Below are positions 1 through 6,310 of a stretch of DNA of 16,999 nucleotides, one piece after another. Origin of the DNA: Longimonas sp046498435 (lineage in GTDB: Bacteria; Bacteroidota; Rhodothermia; Rhodothermales; Salinibacteraceae). How positions within the stretch are numbered: position 1 is the first letter of the stretch; each line of letters opens with the position of its first letter. The notes beneath the pieces are model-generated. The model was not told the origin of the DNA. It ran no database searches and worked only from the letters and a program-made list of their open reading frames with translations. The stretch is taken from assembly GCF_046498435.1 (NCBI RefSeq), contig NZ_JAWOAR010000251.1, positions 1 to 16,999 on the forward strand, given 5' to 3'. A program made the translations under genes and the position numbers.

Positions 1-638
1 TGGAAAAGCCGGGGGTCGAGTACTGTTTGGAGGAAGCCGGTATTGCGTTTCTATTTGCGCCGTACTTCCACCCGGCTATGAAGCACGTGATGCCCGTACG
101 CAAATCGCTGGGGGTGCGCACCTGCTTCAACATCCTGGGACCGCTCTGCAACCCCGCAGGCGTGTCGCGGCAACTGGTGGGGGCCTTCGACCTGAACACT
201 GCCCAACTGATGGTGCAGATTCTGCGTCGCCTGGGCAGCGATCACGTCATCACCGTGCACTCGAACGATGGCATGGACGAATTCTCGGTCGCCGATGCCA
301 GCACGCTCTTCGAATTCGATGCCGATGGCCGCCACGATATGCCTATCAGCCGCGAGATTGGCCCCGAGAAGCATGGCTTCGACCGTGTATCCAACAAGAT
401 GATTCGCGGGGGCGATGCCCACGAGAACGCCGAAATCCTGCGCGGCATCCTGGCCGGTACCGACCAATCGCCTCGCCGCGATGTGGTGCTCTTGAACGCG
501 GGCTATGCCCTGCACACCAGCGGACAGTTCGATGACCTCGACGCTGCGTTCGATGCCGCCCGAGCCAGCATCAAATCGGGACGTGCGCTCAACGCCCTCA
601 ACACGCTGATTGAAGCCTCGAACGATGCGCCCAAATAG
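1..638 (+). CDS. trpD: Anthranilate phosphoribosyltransferase, C-terminal part (5' end outside window)
   Basis: The enzyme transfers phosphoribose from PRPP to anthranilate, the second committed step of tryptophan synthesis, in the cytoplasm. The reading frame is open from base 3 and runs in from the left edge, so roughly 212 C-terminal residues of a family usually 340-350 long are present. Family motifs are clear: FHPAMKHV, the glycine-rich NILGPLCNPA, VHSNDGMDEFS (normally VHG-DGLDE-S), GGDAHENAEILRGIL and the late NAGYALHTSG. A TTG at 27 lies inside conserved sequence and is not a start. The next gene, trpC, begins 51 bases after the stop, consistent with an operon. Identification is secure from the motifs and from the trpC-F-B-A genes that follow. 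Confidence 0.96.
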   Translation, partial: EKPGVEYCLEEAGIAFLFAPYFHPAMKHVMPVRKSLGVRTCFNILGPLCNPAGVSRQLVGAFDLNTAQLMVQILRRLGSDHVITVHSNDGMDEFSVADASTLFEFDADGRHDMPISREIGPEKHGFDRVSNKMIRGGDAHENAEILRGILAGTDQSPRRDVVLLNAGYALHTSGQFDDLDAAFDAARASIKSGRALNALNTLIEASNDAPK

Positions 639-689
639 CGCTGGAACGTCTGCCCTTCGCATCCCCCTGTATTTTACCGTCCTGCACCC

Positions 690-1502
690 GTGAGCATTTT
701 AGACGACATTGTAGCCGACACGCGTGAACTGATTGCCGACCGCAAGCAGCACACACCGCTTTCCGAGCTGAAAAAGCGTCCGCTCTTTAGCGATCACGAG
801 CCGTTGTCGCTGGCCGAGGCCCTGAAGCAGCGCGGCATGTCGTTTATTGCGGAGGTGAAGAAGGCCTCCCCCTCCAAAGGTGTGATTCGCGATCCATTCA
901 AACCGGCGCAGATTGCGCAGTCGTACGCCAAGCACGGGGCGGCCGCCATTTCGGTACTGACCGAGCCACTCCACTTCCAAGGCTCGCTGGAAAGCCTGGC
1001 GTGGATCCGCGCTCACGTTCCCGACACACCGCTCCTGCGGAAAGACTTCATCGTCGATCCGTATCAATTGGTAGAGGCAAAAGCGACTGGTGCGGATGCG
1101 GTGCTCCTGATTGCCACCGCGCTCGAAGCGGACCTGCTCTACGACCTGCACGCGCAGGCGGAGGAGTTGGGGCTGTCGTGCCTGGTAGAAGTGTACGCGC
1201 ACGAGGACCTTGACAAGATCGACTTCGACCAGGTGAGCCTGCTGGGCGTCAACAACCGCAATCTGCATACGTTTGAGGTAGATATCGACAACTCGCTCGA
1301 CATCTTTCAGCACGTACCGCGCAACGTGGGCTGGGTGTCGGAAAGCGGGCTCAGCGATCCCGAGACGTTGGTGCGTCTCCGCCAGAACGGCATCAACGGC
1401 GTGCTCATTGGGGAGCACTTTATGCGGGCCGACGACCCCGGCCAGGCCCTCACCGACCTGCGCGACGCCGCCCGCGAAATCGCCATCGCCCAACAACAGT
1501 AA
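690..1502 (+). CDS. trpC: Indole-3-glycerol phosphate synthase
   Basis: This TIM-barrel enzyme closes the indole ring, converting carboxyphenylaminodeoxyribulose phosphate to indole-3-glycerol phosphate. The 270-residue product has the usual family length. Visible signatures are FIAEVKKASPSKG (residues 53-64), LLRKDF with K118, LVEVYAHED with E167, LLGVNNRNL (184-192), the SESG phosphate-binding loop (217-220) and GVLIGEHFMR (237-246). The start is GTG at 690; no purine-rich ribosome binding site precedes it, and the leader instead reads C/T-rich with an AT-rich patch (tattttacc). It is a separate protein and is not fused to trpF, unlike E. coli TrpCF. Confidence 0.97.
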   Translation: MSILDDIVADTRELIADRKQHTPLSELKKRPLFSDHEPLSLAEALKQRGMSFIAEVKKASPSKGVIRDPFKPAQIAQSYAKHGAAAISVLTEPLHFQGSLESLAWIRAHVPDTPLLRKDFIVDPYQLVEAKATGADAVLLIATALEADLLYDLHAQAEELGLSCLVEVYAHEDLDKIDFDQVSLLGVNNRNLHTFEVDIDNSLDIFQHVPRNVGWVSESGLSDPETLVRLRQNGINGVLIGEHFMRADDPGQALTDLRDAAREIAIAQQQ

Positions 1503-1537
1503 GTGTGGAGGTGTGGATGTATGGGTGCACGTCTCCA

Positions 1538-1600
1538 CCATCCCTCCATCCCTCCATCCTTCCATCCCTCCATCCCTCCAACCTTCCAACCCTCCAACCC
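1538..1600 (+). repeat. CCATCCCT octamer tandem repeat in the trpC-trpF gap
   Basis: About eight head-to-tail copies of an 8-base unit fill the intergenic space: the first five read CCATCCCT with one T variant, and the last three drift to CCAACCCT/CCAACCTT. From 1532 to 1600 the + strand contains no G at all. A G-rich stretch (1505-1529) precedes it, and GTGGAG at 1505-1510 can pair with CTCCAC at 1533-1538. The tract is open in the trpF frame and would encode Pro/Ser/His-rich residues if read through, but it looks like a non-coding spacer. Its function is unknown. Confidence 0.85.
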
Positions 1601-1610
1601 GTCACGTGCT

Positions 1611-2279
1611 ATGTCAGTAAAGATCAAAGTCTGCGGCATCACCGACCTCGAAGCAGCCCGCTACCTGGCCGGGAAGCGCGCGGATTACCTCGGCTTCATT
1701 CAGCACGAGGAGAGCCCGCGCTACATCCGTCCGAAGCAGGTCGCGAAGATTCTGGAGTGGGTGCACGGCATCGACGCAGTGGGCGTGTTCGTGAATGACG
1801 ATGCCGATGCGGTGAACCACGCAGTGGAGACGGCTGGATTCACCCATGTGCAGCTCCACGGCACCGAGCCACCCGCCGTGTGCGCCCAGATCGACCGGCC
1901 CGTCATCAAGGCGATTCGCGTGCGCCACGATGCCGCCTCCGACCAACTGCGCGCGCTCATGGAGCCGTACACCGATGTCGTAGACGCTTTCCTACTCGAC
2001 ACGCACAACAGCAGCGTGTGGGGCGGCACCGGCGAATCGTTCAACTGGCGCCTGGCCCGCGAACTGAGCAGCGAGTTTCGCATCTTCCTGGCGGGCGGAC
2101 TCAATGCCAACAACATCGAACGCGCCATCCACACCATGCGTCCGTACGCCGTGGACCTGTCGAGCGGACTCGAAACCGCCCCCGGCGTGAAGAGCCTCGA
2201 CAAGATCGATGCGTTCTTCGATACGTTCCGTGCCATCCAAGACGAACTCGCCGAAGAGGAAGCTGCCGACGCATCGTAG
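1611..2279 (+). CDS. trpF: Phosphoribosylanthranilate isomerase
   Basis: The enzyme isomerises phosphoribosylanthranilate to carboxyphenylaminodeoxyribulose phosphate. From ATG 1611 the product is 222 residues, the normal family length, and begins directly before the diagnostic KVCGIT (residues 6-11, with C8 as general base). Other signatures are DYLGFI, VGVFVND (57-63), VQLHG (80-84), FLLDTH with general acid D130, GGTGESFNW (138-146), FLAGGLNANNI (159-169) and VDLSSGLE-APG (181-192). The frame stays open upstream to a GTG at 1503, but those 36 codons translate the octamer repeat and have no counterpart in the family, so I reject that start. The gene sits between trpC and trpB. Confidence 0.96.
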   Translation: MSVKIKVCGITDLEAARYLAGKRADYLGFIQHEESPRYIRPKQVAKILEWVHGIDAVGVFVNDDADAVNHAVETAGFTHVQLHGTEPPAVCAQIDRPVIKAIRVRHDAASDQLRALMEPYTDVVDAFLLDTHNSSVWGGTGESFNWRLARELSSEFRIFLAGGLNANNIERAIHTMRPYAVDLSSGLETAPGVKSLDKIDAFFDTFRAIQDELAEEEAADAS

Positions 2280-2346
2280 CCTGCTCCGGCGCTACCTGTT
2301 CTTACACACTTTGTATCTACCCTCCTGCATCCAACCCCGCTAACCC

Positions 2347-3576
2347 ATGCCCAACGCATCCCCAGCACCGAACGTCGCTCCCGACTCCACCACCCGCTAC
2401 AACGCACCCGACGCCACCGGCCACTTTGGTCCGTACGGCGGCGCGTTTGTCCCTGAGATCCTCGTTCCGGTGCTCGAAGAGCTGCGCGAAGCGTATGCCG
2501 AGGCCCAAGCCGACCCGGCCTTCGATGCCGAGTACCGCACGCTGCTGCGCGAGTACGTAGGACGCCCCACCCCGCTCTCTTTCTGCGACCGCCTGACCGA
2601 CTACTACGGCGGTGCCAAGATCTACGCCAAGCGCGAGGATCTCTGCCACACCGGCGCGCACAAGATCAACAACACCATCGGCCAGATTCTGCTGGCGCGG
2701 CGCATGGGCAAAACGCGCATCATCGCCGAAACCGGCGCCGGGCAGCACGGCGTGGCCACCGCCACCGTCTGCGCCAAATTCGGCATGGACTGCATCGTGT
2801 TCATGGGCGAGGAAGACATGGAGCGCCAGCGCCTGAACGTAGAGCGCATGGAGCTCATGGGCGCCGAGGTGCGTCCGGCTCTAAGCGGCAGCCGCACCCT
2901 CAAAGATGCAACGAACGAAGCCATCCGCGACTGGGTCTCGAATCCCGACGACACGTTCTACATCATCGGCTCGGTGGTCGGGCCACATCCTTACCCGATG
3001 ATGGTGCGCAACTTCCACCGCGTTATTGGGGATGAGACGCGCGCCCAGCTTCGTGAGCACGAGGGACGCGAAACCCCCGATGCCGTCGTGGCCTGTGTGG
3101 GCGGCGGCTCGAACGCGATGGGTATCTTCTATCCGTACATTGAGGACGAAGCCGTGCGGCTGATCGGCGTAGAGGCTGCGGGCGAAGGGCTCAACGGACG
3201 CCATGCGGCCACGCTGTCGAAGGGCACGCCCGGTGTGCTTCACGGTGCCATGAGCTACCTGCTACAAGACGCCGGCGGCCAGGTCGAGATTGCCCACTCG
3301 ATTTCGGCGGGCCTCGACTACCCCGGTATCGGCCCCGAACACTCGCACCTGAAAGACACCGGACGCGTGGAGTACGTGTCGGCCACCGACACCGAAGCAA
3401 TGGACGGCGTGCGTGTGCTGTCGGAGCAAGAGGGCATCATCCCCGCGCTTGAAACCGCTCACGCCATGGCTCCGATGCAGCGCCTGGCCCGCGAAATCGG
3501 TCCCGACGGCATCATCGTGTTCAACTGCTCCGGGCGCGGCGACAAAGACATGCAAACCATCGCCAAACACCGGTAA
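2347..3576 (+). CDS. trpB: Tryptophan synthase beta subunit
   Basis: This PLP enzyme condenses indole, channelled from TrpA, with serine to make tryptophan. The 409-residue product fits the TrpB1 class that partners TrpA. The N-terminal GHFGPYGGAFVPE (25-37) is diagnostic. The PLP lysine is K106 in HTGAHKINN, followed by ETGAGQHGVATA. The PLP phosphate loop GGGSNAMG is present, as are the YPGIGPEHS-L segment and the C-terminal NCSGRGDKDM. All expected catalytic elements are intact. About 20 residues before the conserved core are Ala/Pro/Ser-rich. The leader (2316-2346) is again C/T-rich, without a Shine-Dalgarno sequence. Confidence 0.98.
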   Translation: MPNASPAPNVAPDSTTRYNAPDATGHFGPYGGAFVPEILVPVLEELREAYAEAQADPAFDAEYRTLLREYVGRPTPLSFCDRLTDYYGGAKIYAKREDLCHTGAHKINNTIGQILLARRMGKTRIIAETGAGQHGVATATVCAKFGMDCIVFMGEEDMERQRLNVERMELMGAEVRPALSGSRTLKDATNEAIRDWVSNPDDTFYIIGSVVGPHPYPMMVRNFHRVIGDETRAQLREHEGRETPDAVVACVGGGSNAMGIFYPYIEDEAVRLIGVEAAGEGLNGRHAATLSKGTPGVLHGAMSYLLQDAGGQVEIAHSISAGLDYPGIGPEHSHLKDTGRVEYVSATDTEAMDGVRVLSEQEGIIPALETAHAMAPMQRLAREIGPDGIIVFNCSGRGDKDMQTIAKHR

Positions 3577-3591
3577 ATCGGTTCTTCCGCT

Positions 3592-3618
3592 CCTCCATCC
3601 TTCCCCCCGTCCAACCTT
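3592..3618 (+). repeat. Short relative of the octamer tract in the trpA leader
   Basis: The 13-mer CCTCCATCCTTCC at 3592-3604 also occurs at 1551-1563 inside the trpC-trpF tract, and TCCAACCTT at 3610-3618 also occurs at 1577-1585. The two words keep the same order in both places. The leader is almost free of G. It therefore looks like a shortened or eroded copy of the same repeat, placed directly before trpA. Confidence 0.6.
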
Positions 3619-3628
3619 GCCACTCGCA

Positions 3629-4465
3629 ATGTCTCGACTTTCCGACACCTTAGCTGCCTGCCGTGCCGAGGGGACACCCGCCATGGGCCTGTTCACCACG
3701 AACGGCTTCCCGCATCCCGACGCCACCGTGCCCATTTTGCACGCGATTGACGCGGGCGGCGCCGACTTCATTGAGCTGGGCATGCCCTTTAGCGATCCGC
3801 TGGCCGAGGGGCTCCCCATTCAGCGCTCCAGTGCCCGTGCCTTGTCGCACGGTGTGCAGATGGACGACGCCTTCGGCACAGTCGCCGCGTTTCGCGAAGA
3901 CAGCGACACGCCCGTGCTGCTCATGGGATACATCAACCCGGTGCTGCAATACGGCATCGAACGGTTCTGCACGAAGGCTGCCAACGCCGGCGTGGATGGA
4001 CTCATCCTGCCCGATGTGCCGCCCGAGGAGGCGAAGCTGCTTACTCAGCACGCCCAGGCGGCGGGGCTCGACCTGGTCTTTCTGATCGCGCCCAACTCCT
4101 CTGACGCGCGCATCCAGCGTGTGGATGAGTTGGCTACCGGCTTCGTGTATGCGGTGTCGGTCACCGGTCTCACAGGTTCGCGCCTCGACGGACGCGGCGC
4201 GGTGCAGTCGTATCTAAAACGCGCTCGCGGACTCGTTACCCAGAACCCGCTCCTGGTTGGATTCGGCATCGCGACCCACGAGGATGCGCAAGCACTCTCG
4301 CAGCACACCGACGGCTTTATCGTCGGGTCTGCACTCATCAAAGAGATCGAGGCCTGCTGGGATGACGACGCGCTCACAGACGACGACTGCTACACCCGCA
4401 TCCGCCAGTTTGCGCACGCCCTGAAGCACGGCAAGGCCGTAACGGCAGGGAGCAATCCGGCGTAG
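3629..4465 (+). CDS. trpA: Tryptophan synthase alpha subunit
   Basis: TrpA cleaves indole-3-glycerol phosphate to indole and glyceraldehyde-3-phosphate and passes indole to TrpB. From ATG 3629 the product is 278 residues, slightly longer than E. coli TrpA (268), and its numbering matches E. coli through the active site. The catalytic E49 is present in DFIELGMPFSDP, but the position of the second catalytic acid, normally Asp60 in DPLADG, is Glu60 here (DPLAEGLPIQ, codon 3806-3808). GYINP, GLILPDVPPEE, VSVTGLTGSR, VGFGIAT and IVGSALIK are recognisable. The frame continues upstream to 3413 within trpB, but trpB's end and the conserved N-terminus make 3629 the sensible start. Confidence 0.96.
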   Translation: MSRLSDTLAACRAEGTPAMGLFTTNGFPHPDATVPILHAIDAGGADFIELGMPFSDPLAEGLPIQRSSARALSHGVQMDDAFGTVAAFREDSDTPVLLMGYINPVLQYGIERFCTKAANAGVDGLILPDVPPEEAKLLTQHAQAAGLDLVFLIAPNSSDARIQRVDELATGFVYAVSVTGLTGSRLDGRGAVQSYLKRARGLVTQNPLLVGFGIATHEDAQALSQHTDGFIVGSALIKEIEACWDDDALTDDDCYTRIRQFAHALKHGKAVTAGSNPA

Positions 4466-4477
4466 TAGACGTCTACT
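4464..4477. promoter_or_regulatory. Perfect 14-bp palindrome over the trpA stop codon, with a TTGACA box next to it
   Basis: AGTAGACGTCTACT is a perfect zero-spacer palindrome that overlaps the trpA stop. TTGACA, like a -35 box, starts at 4478, but no good -10 hexamer lies at the right distance. It could be an operator for the lipoprotein gene that follows, or chance: about one perfect 14-bp palindrome is expected per 16 kb of random sequence. Confidence 0.25.
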
Positions 4478-4518
4478 TTGACAAGGCGTCTGTTTTCTTC
4501 TCAACGGCACACCTACAT

Positions 4519-5667
4519 ATGCCCGTGCGAATGTTTCGCGGCCTGGCCGCCCCCTTCCTCGTTCTTGTGCTATTGGCTGGATGCGAAGGCGCCTTCGATG
4601 GCGATTACCGGCCCCGCGCCACGGGGCAGGAGGGCGAAATTATGGTTGTCATCGATAGCACGCACTGGGATAGCGGGCTGGGCGAGGCCGTGCAACGCTA
4701 CATCGGGCCGTATGTCGAAACGCTACCCACGCCCGAGCGCACCTTCGACCTGCGCCAGGTTGACCTCGCTTCCGACCGCGTCTTCGACATGGTGCAGCGC
4801 CACAAAAACGTAGTCTTCATCGCCCCGCTGAGCGACGAAACCCCCGTCGCAAACTTCCTACGCGATCGCCTTTCCGACGATGTGCTGCAGGCCGCCCTCG
4901 ACGGCACGCCTGTAGTCGTACCCCGCAACAACTTGTGGCGGCGTAGCCAACGCGTCTACTACCTCACCGCCGCAAACACCGAGCAGCTAATCGACGCATT
5001 GTCTGAGCGCGGATCCGACATTCGCGATACCTTTCACGAGGTGACGCTCGACCGCATGGAACGCGAGATGTTCGAAAAAGAGCGGCAGTACAACCTCGAA
5101 GACACGCTCATGCAGCGCCACGACTTTGCGGTCAACGTGCAGCACGACTATCAGATTGCCATTGACACCACCACCGAAGACCGCGGGTTTATCTGGCTAC
5201 GGCGCGTGCTGACCGATACGCGGCGCGAGCTTATGATCCATTACGTGGAAGGCATGGCGCCCGGCGATATTACCCCCGATTGGATCTACAACACGCGCGA
5301 CTCGCTCACCGAAGAATACCTGCGCGGCAATGTCGCCGGATTTGTACGCACCGACTACCGGCGTCCCCTAAACACCGAGGAAACCGAGTTTCTCGACCGC
5401 TACAGCTACATTACACGCGGCCTGTGGCACTTCGTGCGCCGCACCGACGAAGAGGGCGAGAGCTTGCAAGAAATGGGCGGTGGCGGGCCGTTTGTCAACT
5501 ACACCTTCTATGACCAGGACACCGACCGCGTTTACATGATCGACGGCTCGGTCTTTGCCCCCGAACACGGCAAGCGCGACTTCCTGCGCCAGATGGAGGT
5601 GATTGCACGCACTTTTCGCACCCAGGCCGAGGTTGAATCTGAGGAGGAACTCGCATCCAATGAGTAG
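4519..5667 (+). CDS. Lipoprotein, DUF4837 family
   Basis: The product has 382 residues. It starts with a lipoprotein signal: basic residues, a hydrophobic run (FLVLVLLAGC) and a lipobox with C22 as the probable lipidated cysteine, so it is exported and membrane-anchored. The mature part resembles the Bacteroidota DUF4837 family in its opening block (GQEGEIMVVIDSTHW, then a short motif around LPTPERTFDL), its overall length and its acidic, Arg-rich body with an FVNYTFYDQ-like segment near the end. The family has no assigned biochemical role that I know of. It begins 53 bases after trpA on the same strand, so readthrough from the trp operon is possible. The family call rests on recognition by eye. 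Confidence 0.75.
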   Translation: MPVRMFRGLAAPFLVLVLLAGCEGAFDGDYRPRATGQEGEIMVVIDSTHWDSGLGEAVQRYIGPYVETLPTPERTFDLRQVDLASDRVFDMVQRHKNVVFIAPLSDETPVANFLRDRLSDDVLQAALDGTPVVVPRNNLWRRSQRVYYLTAANTEQLIDALSERGSDIRDTFHEVTLDRMEREMFEKERQYNLEDTLMQRHDFAVNVQHDYQIAIDTTTEDRGFIWLRRVLTDTRRELMIHYVEGMAPGDITPDWIYNTRDSLTEEYLRGNVAGFVRTDYRRPLNTEETEFLDRYSYITRGLWHFVRRTDEEGESLQEMGGGGPFVNYTFYDQDTDRVYMIDGSVFAPEHGKRDFLRQMEVIARTFRTQAEVESEEELASNE

Positions 5668-5697
5668 CGCAGCCTTCCGTCGGGCTTCACATACTAC

Positions 5698-6108
5698 ATG
5701 CAGACTATGATGCAGGGGCGTTCTCATGAAGGAAAATGCCACGCCGAGCAAGGTCATGTAAGGGGATGCGTAGCGAGCGTCTTGCTATGCGGGCTGCTCC
5801 TCATCGCACAGGCGGGCTGCACCGATGAAGAGCCCCCTCTCGATACCCAAACCATGCGCGCGGTGCTTGTTGATCTGCATCTCGCAGAATCGCGGCTGAA
5901 CGCGGATGGGGTCGTCCCACGTCTGCCCCGCGACAGCATCCTGGTCCAGCATAACGTAGCCCCCGCCGAGTTTGACTCCGCGCAAGCCTACTACACGCGG
6001 CATCCCGACACCTATCACGACATCTACCAGGAGGTCGTTGACTCACTGCGTGCCATTCGAGGCATTGCCGATAGCCTTCGCGATGCCGACAGCAATCCGG
6101 AGCAGTAA
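5698..6108 (+). CDS. Small lipoprotein, DUF4296 family
   Basis: The product is 136 residues from ATG 5698; ATGs at 5707 and 5710 are equally plausible starts and give a shorter signal peptide. A hydrophobic stretch (VLLCGLLLIAQAGC) ends in a lipobox with C41, predicting a lipid-anchored envelope protein. The mature domain has the DUF4296 pattern: MRAVLVDLHLAESRL, a Y-x-x-HPDTY segment, then a helix with VVDSLRAIR. This family is typical of Bacteroidota and functionally uncharacterised. It lies 30 bases after the DUF4837-like gene, so the two are probably co-transcribed. It is the last + strand gene before a converging minus-strand gene. Confidence 0.75.
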   Translation: MQTMMQGRSHEGKCHAEQGHVRGCVASVLLCGLLLIAQAGCTDEEPPLDTQTMRAVLVDLHLAESRLNADGVVPRLPRDSILVQHNVAPAEFDSAQAYYTRHPDTYHDIYQEVVDSLRAIRGIADSLRDADSNPEQ

Positions 6109-6192
6109 TGTGTAGAAGCGGTCGGGCAGGTGATCTACCGCCTGCGGCTTCGCAGATCCCGATCAGAACGCCTACCGCCTGCAACTTGTCGA

Positions 6193-6234
6193 GATGAATC
6201 ACAGGACCTGGCACCGAGGGTCCTGTGGTTCATC
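6193..6234. terminator. 16-bp inverted repeat between converging genes (candidate bidirectional terminator)
   Basis: GATGAATCACAGGACC (6193-6208) pairs with 6219-6234 around a 10-base loop; the only imperfection can be read as a G-U pair. It lies 84 bases after the DUF4296 stop and 76 bases from the end of the converging LamG gene. Neither side has a T-run, so it is not a textbook intrinsic terminator, but the placement fits one. Before it, an 11-base direct repeat (CTACCGCCTGC at 6135-6145 and 6172-6182) and a 5-bp hairpin (6142-6155) occupy the rest of the gap. Confidence 0.6.
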
Positions 6235-6310
6235 GCACAACCTCACATATCCGGGGGAGAAGTCAACTAACAGTTACCCGTTTTTTATCGATAGCCTTTG
6301 TCTAATCTTT

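Noticed and set aside
51..662. Long minus-strand open frame opposite trpD, and similar ones opposite trpC, trpB and the alkaline phosphatase
   Set aside because: They mirror strongly conserved genes on the other strand; open antisense frames are common in GC-rich DNA and their translations lack recognisable protein features.
1503..1610. N-terminal extension of trpF from GTG 1503
   Set aside because: It translates the octamer repeat into Pro/Ser/His-rich residues with no family counterpart; ATG 1611 gives the standard length.
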